Notes under the pieces: model-generated
Told to the model about the DNA's origin: nothing
The model's database searches: none
Seen by the model: the letters and a program-made list of their open reading frames with translations, nothing else
Part shown: positions 48,201 to 60,200 of the stretch, in pieces
Position numbering within the stretch: the stretch's first letter is position 1
How the letters are laid out: the number at the start of each line of letters is the position of its first letter
Source of the DNA: Fragum whitleyi
Taxonomy: Eukaryota > Mollusca > Bivalvia > Cardiida > Cardiidae
Length of the DNA stretch: 64,000 bases
Direction of reading: 5' to 3'
Assembly (NCBI GenBank): GCA_948146395.1
Contig: OX411548.1
Coordinates: 40,205,737-40,269,736, forward strand
Program-made: the position numbers and the translations under genes

Positions 48201-51200
48201 AAAATACCAGGAAACCATTGTTAAATGCTCCAGCCGCCGCGATATAACTAAAATAATGTTGAAAGCGACGTTAAACTCCATTCAATCAATCAATCGACGA
48301 AAATTGGAATTCCTACACAGTGCTTTACCTACAGTTAAGAAACATCGTGAAAATGACAAAAAACCTGAATGATAATGGAATGATTTTGGAATAATATTGA
48401 ATGAACAAGAAAAGTGAGTTTTTGAATGAAGTTTCAGGGAGGTAATCAAATTTCGCTTATGTTGTTCAAAATAAACAAATTCAGCGTTATTTGTTACCTA
48501 CCTTGTAAAAAATATGAAAAACGTTATATGAATAGCTTTTTATGTCTTCGCGAACAAATCAGATGCTTACAAAATTCAATTTAGTCAGCGAAACCGTGGA
48601 TTTTTTTTAACCATTTATTATCATTACATTTTTATACGCCGCGAAAAGTGGTCGTATATTGGTATTATCTTCTTCGGTGTCAGTACGTCAGTATGTCTTT
48701 ACATCCAAATCTTGTGAACACAATTTCTCCTTCATTTAAAGACCGATTGGGATGAAAATTCACAAAATATTCCAATTCAACTGACCTAGCACATATTCTA
48801 ATATGGTTTTGGTCCAATGATTTGTCAGGAATTTTCGGATGCTTGACTAAAAAATACTAGGAAATTCAGTTTTCCGGGCTTTTTTTAATACCCTTTGAGA
48901 TATTTAGCTAATTTTTGGTTTGTGAATCCGCATTAATGAGTTGCAGAATAAGTTCGAGTTTTGTTATGGTCCAATGATTTTTCAGGAAGATACGGATACT
49001 TGACTTAGAAAATAACGTTGGAATTTCAGTTTTCCGGATTTTTTTCTATACCATTTGAGATCTTAAGCTAATTTTTGGTGGGTGAGCCTGCATCAATGAG
49101 TTATAGAAAAAAATCAAGTTTGGTCCCGTCCAATGATTTGCAATGGTTCCAGTCCATTGAACGATTCCAGATACACAGTAATTTGCTGAATTGAGATGTA
49201 AGTTACAGCAATGAAAATTTACATGTGTGTAATAATTTACTACCATTCCTCACTATAATTTCAAGATACAGCAACTGATTTACCAATATAGGTGATTATA
49301 ATTCTTACTCTTGCAACTCTACTGCTACCTTTTGTAGAAAGCAATTTTGTGGCGGCGTATATTCATATTGTGACACGTCACTCTTGTTAAAATAGTTGTT
49401 GATCTTATGAAATGAGTGAATTTGGCGCGTATTTGATTGGTTTGTGTGATTGTTTGGAATGAAAGAATGGATTTGAGTGTAGGATTGAGTTTGAATGGTT
49501 TTGATCGACACTAGTGTCAATTTCTATTTATGGTAACTTGAAACTCTAGTATTTTCGACTTGATTTTGAAGCAGATTATGCAGCAATATTGGATTATTAG
49601 TATAAGGTCACAAAGCACGTGGCTAAATTGACATGATGGATCTTATTTATTAGTTATTCTAACGAGTTATTCTGATTAGTTATTCTGACGAATAACAACA
49701 AAAAGCTGAGATACCCTCAAACAGCTAAAAGGTGTTTCACAATAAATTCCCATTGGATACTTATGTAGTTTTCGAGGTCGAGTTTTAGACGCGAATAAGT
49801 GCTTGTTTGCTAAGTAGCCAAACTTTAACAAGATGTCTCTCTCCTTTGAAAATTGCAAATGCAAATTTTGTCGATTCACACCGAAGATCGCTCTGTCAAA
49901 AATTCGAATTTTAGTAGGACCCATTCTCAGACTGGAAATCGATTAGCTCGAGAACTCTTACGCCATAAAAATACCAATAACGCATTGACGTGTCTAAAGT
50001 TTCTCAATAGCGTGATCATGTTACGATGCTAAAGCTACGGCTCAAGATCAGGCAATTAGAAATTCCATGCTTTTTCCTGTTTTCCTTCTTAATTTATGTT
50101 AACCTCCAGCAAACGTTTAATAGATGAAAGTGATGGTTATTCTTAAGAAAGGTTATCTTTGATTTTCGTACTGCACGTTGACATTTTAAATTTGGTTATA
50201 ATGAAACATCTGTGTTCCTTATTTGAAATAACTTCGGCTGTGTCTGTTCAAAATAGGACCCTTGTAACTAATATATAATTAATTAAGGCAATAATACCAA
50301 TGTAGCGTGTTAATAAAATGTGATCAAAATTAGTTTCAAAAGAAGTTTCCTATATCTCTTAATTATTTATATTCTTTTCAGCTAACACGCTGTTATGCCC
50401 ATGTACCCGCCAATCTGTAGTACAGAAGCAAACGTATATAGAGTGTCAAACGTCATCGAGTACCAATATATCAGTTTCGTTTCGCAACGATTCTTACGAG
50501 TATATGCTTTATGATGAAATGCAGATTGAGGACCTTTTGGTAAGACATCGTATAGTTTATGAGCATCATGGATAAAAACAAATCAAAATTTGTTCCATTA
50601 CAGCTCACACCTAAAACAAAGAGCAATCAAAAAAATACGTAATAGTTAAACGCTAATAATTGAAAATTAAACGATTTAAACAGCCGAAAGGAGGGAGAGT
50701 AGCGACCGACTGAGGCTGTTTAAATCGTTTAATTTTCAATTATTAGCGTTTAACTGACTTAGTCTTTTTCCCGCGCTTATTATTATAGACAGCATTTTGG
50801 TCATTTCGCGCGTTTCGTCTAGAATAGCGCGAAATAATTGTCTTCGCGTAACGTAGTCCAATACAGTGGATAAAGTGCAGTGGGTTGGAAAGATGGCACG
50901 TGAATCAGGTATTGTGAATATGTACATGTCTTTAGGGATATGTGTATTGGTCATTCTACCTGACAACGGCGAACTGTTCACATCGATTTTTTTCTCAGTT
51001 TAAAGTTATATAACTACATACCACGTGGCAGCAGAAACAATGGAATCTTCTCTGTTGTCTCAAATGGAGGAATTAATGAGCGCAAAGCTTAGAGACTTTG
51101 AGCAGCGCATTAATGTAAATCAGCGTGAACTGTCCCAGTCTCAGCTGTCAGCTATTCAACAGAGTATTGGTGGGTCGGACACTTACACATTTAGAAGGAA

Positions 51201-54200
51201 GGGGCACGAAGAGCAGTTTAAGTCAAATGCTCGTATTTTGGACAACCTTAACCAGGCTAATGGATTTCTACAAGATGCTTCGACCGGTAATATGGAGGCC
51301 TTATCCGGAGCAAAGGAGAAAATAGTCGAAGGTATTCAGTACATTAATCATAGACAGAAGTGCATTAAGCTAGCCGACTCGTCGGTACATGGATGGAAAG
51401 TAGTACAGGAGTATGTTTGTAATCCGTTAGCAGACGACTCGGATGATGAAAAGAGGATTCAGCGAGCGTATAATCAGGCAGAAAGAAAAGCTCGTCAAGG
51501 AAGACGTTACTCAGGAAGACGATATCGCCCGTACATGTCGCCAACTGAGCCCAACAAGGATGCTACGGAGACTACACAGACCAGTACAAATAGGCTGGCG
51601 AGATCAGGGTCTTGTTTTCGTTGTGGGAGATTGGGCCATTGGAGGGCTGACTGTAAGGCGGTAATTGAGCCCGTCGTTATTTCCAAGAATGTGCAGATAA
51701 GTAGTTACTCTTTATCTTGTAATTTAGATGAAAGTAAATCAGATAAGCGCTGTTTAATCAATAATGAAATGACTGAAGATTCAAATGAAAACTTGGCATC
51801 GCCTGTAGGAAGGCTGAAAAATTGTATACAACATTGGAGGAACGCAAACGCTAATTCGTACATTCTTGACGTCATACAAATGGATACAAGTTGCCATTTA
51901 TGAATATTCCATGTAGCATTGAGTTAAGGAATAATAAGTCTGCTTTAGATAATCCTGTTTTTGTACGTGAGAAAATAGCAAAGTTATTGAAAAAAGGTTG
52001 TATTCGAGAAGAGCATAGTGCTCCTTATATTGTAAATCCATTGACAGTCGCTTTTGGTAAGTCGGGAAAACCGAGGTTAGTATTAGATTGCAGGCACATC
52101 AATCCAGAATTATTCAAATTCAAATGTCATTATGAAGATCATGTGGTTGCTAGGCAGCTTTTTTCAGAAGGGGAGTTTTTATTTACTTTTGATGTAAGGG
52201 GTGCGTATCATCACATAATGATATATCCTGAGCACTGCACGTACTTGGGTTTTGCATGGCATGACGGAGAGCGAAAAAGGTATTACTGTTACACAGTTTT
52301 AGCTTTTGGTATATCAACTGCAGGCTGTATATTTACAAAAGTCATGCGCACAGTGGTCGAGAAGTGGAGATCACTGGGTTACAAGGTAGTAGTTTTTCTC
52401 GACGATGGAATGGGTGGCGAAAAGGGTTACAAAAAAGCATATGTTGCCAGTAGGTTTATGAAAAGCGATCTTGTAGATTTCGGGTTTTTGATAGCGGACG
52501 AAAAGTGTTGTTGGGAACCAAAACAGTTTGCTAGATGGCTTGGCTTAGATTGGGATGCTGAAACGGGTACGATAACAGTAGTGCAAGAAAGAATGGTGAG
52601 AGCGCTAGAGCTGCTCGATATTTTGATTGTACGCGTACAAAGTGGCAAGGTATGGATTTCGGTTCGACTGCTTGCCGCTATGGTCGGTCAACTGTTATCT
52701 ATGCAGAGTGCCATGGGTAAAGTGGTTCGTTTGCATTCACGATTTTTTTATGGCTGTTTAGCAGAAAGAACCAGTTGGAATTCGTCAGTCGTTTTGAATG
52801 AATTTGCTTTGCAAGAGCTTATGTTTTGGAAGAAAAATCTTTCCAATTTAAACAAATGTAAGTTCAGGGAGTCAGGCATAATGTTTGGCGGCTCAGAGTG
52901 CACAAGCATTTATGTTGATGCAAGTAGTACAGGCTATGACGGTTTTATAGATGGCTTAGAAGGCAGTCAAATGTCGGGTACTTGGTCTGCAGCGGAAGCA
53001 GGTTCGAGTTCCACGTGGAGAGAGTTGGAAGCTATTCGCAAGCATATACGTACATTTGAGGATGAGCTCCGAGGTAAACAGGTATGTGTCAAGTCAGACA
53101 GTAAAAACGCATGCAGCATAATGCATATTGGAAGTGGTGAGCGTGATTTGCAGACGATCGCATTAGGATTAGAGAAAGTATGTTGTCAGAATGATATTGA
53201 TCTTAGGTCAGTTTGGATTCCTAGGGAAATGAACAAGAAGGCGGACACACTAAGTCGTATCTTCGATGGCGATGACTGGTCAATCTGTAATGAGGTTTAC
53301 TCAAAGGTAAGCGAAATATGGGGTCCATTTACATTTGATAGATTTGCCCATGACTATAATGCAAAATGTACCAGGTTTAATTCGAGATTTTGGTGTCCTG
53401 ATACATCAGGTATTGATGCGTTTAACTTTGACTGGTCCGGCGAAAATAACTGGGTTGTACCACCACCAGTACTGATAGCAAAGTGTATACGAAAAATTCA
53501 AAAAGAAAAATGCAAATGTGCACTTGTTGTTCCAGAGTGGAAATCTGCACCGTTTTGGCCGTTGCTTTTTCCTACTGAAAATGAATCTGGGATCATTACA
53601 GGGTCGATATTTTTCAAGCCAGGTGTTTTGACCAAGCGTGGAAGGGGCAAGAACGGTATTTTTGATGGGCGGCCTTAAACGTTTGGTCTTATAGCTGTAA
53701 AATGTTTTGGTTAATGCTGTTTTTTGTATCATTCAGGCCTAGGATTGAAACAGAGAATCAACGAGGAAATTGAGAGAGCCAGTGTAAATAGGGATCATGT
53801 CGAAGGTTTGGCTGAGATGATGGCCGGTTATTTGGTTGACTCTAGAGCTGACAGTACAGTGTGTAAATACTACAGTTATTTCAAAAGGTGGGAAAACTTT
53901 GTCGTTACCAAGGGAGGTTTAGCTATTCCAGCCTCTCCAGTTTTAGTGGCTCTTTACATAACGGAGCTAATGAGTGCAAGGTGTTCTTATAGTGTTATTT
54001 CATCTACTATATTCAGCATTAAGTGGGCACATTCCCTTAAAAATTTGGCCGATCCGACGGACAACTTATACGTGAAGAATCTTTTAGAGTCGGCTAAGCG
54101 TACATTGTCAAAACCAGTATTAAAGAAGGAACCCGTTGGGAAAGACTTATTGATTGAATTGTGTAATAAATATGGTGATTCAAGTGATATTTTGATAATA

Positions 54201-57200
54201 AGAGATCTTTGTATTATTTCATTAGGCTTTGCAGCTTTTCTAAGGTATGACGAGATTAAAAACCTGCGATGTAGCGATATTAGCATGTTTGATGGGCATT
54301 TTTCATTAAAAATACGCAAGAGTAAGACTGATCGTTACAGACAGGGTGACGAAATGGTGATTGCTAGGGGAAGTACGGCTGCTTGCCCCTACCGAATTCT
54401 ATCTCGTTATCTGGAGCTTTCGGGTCAGACCACAGATATGAATATGTATCTATTTAGGCCATGTTATAGATCTAAATTTATTTGTAAGTTAATTACTAAA
54501 GATAAACCATTGAGCTATACTAGAGCAAGGGAGACAATTTTGAAGCGGATAAAGGAAATTTCTCCTAGTTCTAATTTCGGTTTACACTCGCTTAGATCGG
54601 GTGGGGCCACTTTAGCGGCAAACTCAGGAGTTCTTGATAGATGCTGGAAGCGTCATGGTCGCTGGAGAAGTGAAAGTAGCAAGGATGGTTATGTTGTTGA
54701 TTCTTTAGAGAGTAGATTGGAGGTATCTCGCCAATTGGGGTTGTAGCTTATCGATAAATGCAGGAAGTAAAACTTTTATAAATAAAAATAAAAGTTCTTC
54801 TTTGAGTAAAGCATTTCGTTTTCCGCAATGATTCATATAAAGTTAAATTGGAATAGTAGTTATAATGTATAAATAATAATAATGATAATAATAATGTTGA
54901 ATATATTGATTTCTATCATACAGCTGCATCACCAGCCCGTTCTTTGGTCATTTTCTATAAAGCCTCGTCAAGGTGCAGCATAAAGATGGTGTTGTTTGTT
55001 GTTTAATGAAGTAAAGAGAAGACTGGTCATTTCGCGCGTTTCGTCTAGAATAGCGCGAAATAATTGTCTTCGCGTAACGTAGTCCAATACAGTGGATAAT
55101 GTGCAGTGGGTTGGAAAGATGGCACGTGAATCAGGTATTGTGAATATGTACATGTCTTTAGGGATATGTGTATTGGTCATTCTACCTGACGACGGCGAAC
55201 TGTTCACATCGATTTTCTCAATATATGAATTGAAGAGTTTATCATTATTGTCATCATTGTTAAAATATTGTAAAGATTAGAGGCTTATGGTGAGCAATTG
55301 AACCTGTTAAAAAATGAGGCTTTTTCGAATGAGGTCCAACATTCTGAACCTGCCATAGACAAATGGACACAGGTTTCCAGAGTTTTTTTCATATGACAAA
55401 ATGATTTTTATCTCTGGTCGTTCCTGGGCGAGGTGGGTTCCATGTTTCGAAAATTAGTTTATTTTGATGATCAAGCTTATGGTTTGATATTCATTGATGT
55501 ATATTTGTAAACTTGACGCTGTTGTTGCTGCCATTGTTATCTCCAGAATAAACGCTATAACGCCTCGTCAAGGTGCAGCATAAAGATGGTGTTGTTTGTT
55601 GTTTAATGAAGTAAAGAGAAGACCGCACGATTTACACGGAATAAGCCGGTTGAATTTATTACAAGTGAACGCCCCCTCTTTCCAAATATGGTGTTGTTGA
55701 AATATGCACGCAAATACCGCGGCTTCTAAAGAGCTATCACCGATGATAAAAGATGTAGTATTGTTTGTTTTTATTGACCTGACAATCACAACCGTTCTGT
55801 AGATGAACGAACATACGATATGTGTCCACTCTGTATTACAAGAACTTTCGCAAGAATAAACGATTTACGGTATCAGATGTCACAAATAGATTGTATATTG
55901 AATTTGATAAAATGTGCCAGTTTTTGTTAATCAACAAATTTGTTCATATATAACACAAACTCAAATATGGTCATTGTCAGAGAAGGGCCAACTAAAGGTG
56001 TATTTTCAAAACTGAGCGCTGACGAAGGCGCCGAGTCTATTACCATGGGTATATCGGGTATATCTAAACATCATATGAAAGGAATTTAACCTGATCCCTT
56101 CACTCTAATAATGAAAGTACATGTAGTGAGTAAAACTTGCGATTAAAGACTAGTAATAACTTTCCTTTGAAACGTTAATTGTTACTTTTTTTCGTGAGTT
56201 ATCTTAACCTGTTAACCTATTTCGAAAAAATATGACACGGATATCTAGCCGTAAAAAGTAGATTTGACGGCTACCTCACAAAATTTACCTATGCTATACT
56301 AATCTGTTACACATAGACATAGATATTTTATTAATTAAACAATTTAAAGTTTCTAGCTACATACAGAAGCAAATAAGTTCATAAATATTTAGTAAGCGAC
56401 CAAACCATGGGTAGGTACACCAGCCATTGCGATATAACTGCAATAAGGTTGAAATCGGGATTAAACCCCAATCAAACTAAATCGTCTGGCTATGTCACGC
56501 CCAACCAGGTCCAAATCAGTGTAGAATATGGGGACTGCAACATATGCACGTGAATCACGATTTTCTCCTTTACTTGTCATGTGCACGTTGCATATTCGTG
56601 AGGAGGTAGAGTTTAGTATGTACGCATGCGTGGTATAACAATTAAACCTTGACGTTTAAATGAAATAATGATCAAAATAAACCTAAGCTGGGTAGTTTAT
56701 GGAAAATAAACCATCAAAAAATCTAAAAATCCAGCATTCTGATTGGATGAAAAAGTAGGACAAAGACTAAATACAGACAATCATCATTTTAACACATTTA
56801 TAGCATTTTACCGTTATAAACATCGTGAAATTGACAAGACGAATTATATGGGAATAATTGCAATCCAATAAAATAAAGAGTTCTGATTGGTTTAAATCGC
56901 ATCACGTCGGGAAATCCATTGCAATTTATTTCTGTATAAAATACAATAGGTCTTTCGGGAAACCTCCGACCTTCGATCTGCAAGTCCTGTGTTGTAGGAA
57001 CTCGAAAAACCCTTGTTCCAGATCTACATCGCAACATTGCTATGTAATCTATAAGAAATTAAGATATTTTCGGAAGAATTTACGATTACAAACACGCAGG
57101 TCTGATTCTGAGCCGACGTTTACAAACAGCGAGTCGACGAAGACCATCAAGCAACCCTCTCAACTAAGATCGACTATGCCGTTTTCGCTTAAAATTACAG

Positions 57201-60200
57201 ACTTACTTGGCAGAAATAAGTTTTTGATCAAAAGTACCTCTACGAATTTCAAATTTGTCGTTTATTTGTTTATCATTTATTTGATTTTATGCCATTCAAC
57301 TTCGATAGCGAAATGAAAAATACACGATCTAACAGTAGATTGTGTAATCTATACGCGCGGAAAGTAGACTTGAAGCTTTAATGTCTGATCGATTATTTTA
57401 CAAGTTTCTTCTATCTAGAAGATTGCAATTATAAGGGCCGAGTGTCTTTTTCACTGCGTTCATTGGAGCATAAAGTGTAATTGACTTAGCACATTGCTTA
57501 AACATAACGCCCCACGGGTGTTATTTGCCATGTGGTAAGTCAATTGCACTTTACACTCCAATGAACGCAATGAAAAAGACACTCCTCCCTATAATAATTT
57601 TGGAGTGAATTGAATGACTGTGTGGAGCGAGTTTTGAGTGAAATTCAAGGGCGGTAAACCAATATCGCTTATCTTGTTCAAGATGGACAAAATAAGCTAT
57701 ATTTATTACCTCCCTTTTATAAAATATATGATATTTTCTGATTAAGTGTAGCGTTTTTGATCGATTTGAGTGAGTGTTTCGAATTAATAAATGGAGCACT
57801 CAGAGGGGGGGGGGGATTGTTTTGATCGAAATGAGTGTCAATTTTACGATGTTTTAACTGTATTCACGCCTAGTGAAATGGATACAAGATCGGTCCAGTA
57901 TCAAACAAAAATATTAGACGTATATTGAATGTTGAAAGCACATTCACATAGATTTCGCGACATTGCTGCCTAAGTAGTTTTAATACAGTTTTATAGCTGT
58001 TAAGTTAGATATATTATGAGAACACAATTGGTATATTAAGTCGTCACTTTCCTTGTAAAATTTTGGACAAAAAAAGTAAGTTTGTTTACTCGCTAATGTA
58101 ATCAAACTAAAACTTCTACAATTTATGATTTTCTACGAAGTAATTTTAGTCTTTGATGAGTTGAGTTATCTTTTGTTTAGCGGGGTTTTAAAACCCTTTT
58201 TAATAATGTTACAGTCATATAGGTAGGCTGGAGCACCTAGCAACAGGTTCGTGGAATTTCCCACACAAATACTACTTATACATCCTTTCCTAGCCTTGGG
58301 CTGCTATCGCGTATAGGGCTACGATTATCGAGTAGACAAATAGAGGGAAAGGATGAGTGCCGCCGTTTCATTTTTTTTTTTTTTTTGTTCTTACAGTTAA
58401 AAACATCGTGAAATTGACACTCATTCCGATCGAAAGCATTCTAAATCATCCATCAGCGCTCCATTCACTCATTCCAAGCATTCACTCAAATCGATCCAAA
58501 ACGCTCAATAATCACATGAAAATATTGCGAAATCGTTTAATTGGACTACTATTTACATCAAATCAATCAAACTATTCTACGATTTTTAGGGGATTTGAAA
58601 GTGTCTGATTGGTCGATGAAGACACAGAAACAGAAAAAAAATACGCATATTTAATTAAAGGGGGGGGGGTAACAAATATCGCTAATTTTGTTCATCCTGA
58701 ACAAAATTAGAGATACGTGATTACCTCCCTTTCATTTCACCCAAAACTCGCTCAACACATTCATTCAATTTCATTCCCAATTCATTCCAAAATCATTCAT
58801 CTTGTCAATTTCACGATGTTCTTAACTGTATCTATTTTCAGGTAAGCCCAAAATCACACGTGAATGGTACCGGTACCAGGGTCAGTGCTTTTAGATCTGA
58901 TCTAAGCGTTTCAGTCAGACTCGAATTTCCTATTGTTAGCTGTAGCCATGCAGGACTTTATATCATTACCTTATTGGAAACCAATTTCGAGACGACGCTT
59001 TCTGTTAAAAGTAAGGGCATATTTTAGGTTGTTTTAAACACGAGGAACAGGGTTTCGGACATGTCTCGCTGAATCATACATCATACATGTGAGCAATTTA
59101 TAAATCCTTCTCAAATAATGATCAAGTCAATAGTGAGCAAATCCCTGTTTACAAAATTTAAATAGAGCCTCATCGGAAATACTTGTTTTTCCAGAATTGA
59201 CCAGGTCCCTTATCTTCACAAATGGAGGGGCCATATGCTATAAAATGAACTATCCTTAATAATACGAGGCAAGTTTTCATACGGTTATCCTCAAGATAGC
59301 ATAATTATTTATTGTGCCATTTTAAGAATTGTTCACTTTGAAAAAAGGTAAGGTCCGTTATCGAAGTGTGGGTGGAAACAAGTATAAAAAAAACTGCTCA
59401 CAGTGCGTGACTTTCTTTAAAGAGATATCACATAGCAAATTGCATTTATTTCTTGGACAGAACATCTTGTCATAGGCATTTTCATAGTGTAAACAGAGCA
59501 GAGTGTCTAAGGTTCATTCTATGGACATCTTGCTATTGAATGACTGTATCTTTGTGCGAATGTCGATGATTTTAAAGTATTACATATACACTACCCCGAT
59601 GTTCTAACTACACCGATCGGAAATTTCTATATAACTTTTTTAGAAAAAGGACCAGAGTGTTAAAATTGTATAAATTATATAGGATAACAACTTTTTCAAG
59701 ATGACGTTTACTGAATTTTCCGAAGCTCACAGATTCTTCGCAGTTTAAAGCACTTTCATTACCCAGGGGTCGAAAGAAAAATTAACAAACCAACAGTGTC
59801 ATGTTCGAACCCCATGTATTCAAGTTAAATTTTGACAACACTGTGTCTTAGAGTATGTAAAGTTATGAAGCAGCCACTGAGCGGTCAAATTTGACCCTTT
59901 TCCTGATAACCACAAGTTTTTCACGACTATCCCTTTTGAAAATTTAAATTTCACCACCCACCCACATTTACCAAAGCATTTTCCAATATATTTCTGTTAA
60001 AAGGTTAGGGGGTATTATAACTGTATACAGCCATATTGCAGGCGTGTTGAGCACCTAATTACGAGTTCCTGGCATTCCTAACCCTGGTGCAACAATAATA
60101 CACCATCCTTTCCTCCAGCGTTTTGATCAACCTAGACCACTGTTTGCCTATAAGCGAGATGCAAATGAACATTTAAATCATCTTTAAGTTTTAAGCCCTC

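Larger units (their letters stand above)
50798..55623 (+). mobile_element. Ngaro/PAT-like tyrosine-recombinase (DIRS-order) retrotransposon
   Basis: Three frames in one orientation encode a gag-like protein with a zinc knuckle, reverse transcriptase/RNase H with a C-terminal extension, and a tyrosine recombinase. The termini are split direct repeats: A1 50798-50997, then B1 54962-55023 directly joined to A2 55024-55220, then B2 55562-55623. This A1-ORFs-B1A2-B2 plan is the hallmark of PAT- and Ngaro-type elements, which integrate through a circular intermediate using recombinase rather than integrase. It lies in intron 8 of the receptor gene, same strand. A1/A2 differ at only a few positions, so the copy is young. 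Confidence 0.88.

Noticed and set aside
50736..55207. Minus-strand frames of ~80 codons in repeats A1 and A2
   Set aside because: They are the same because A1 and A2 are the same repeat; no protein features, antisense to the element.
56858..57316. 152-codon open frame
   Set aside because: No ATG for about 100 codons, no domain, poor composition, and it lies within an insertion in a MITE.
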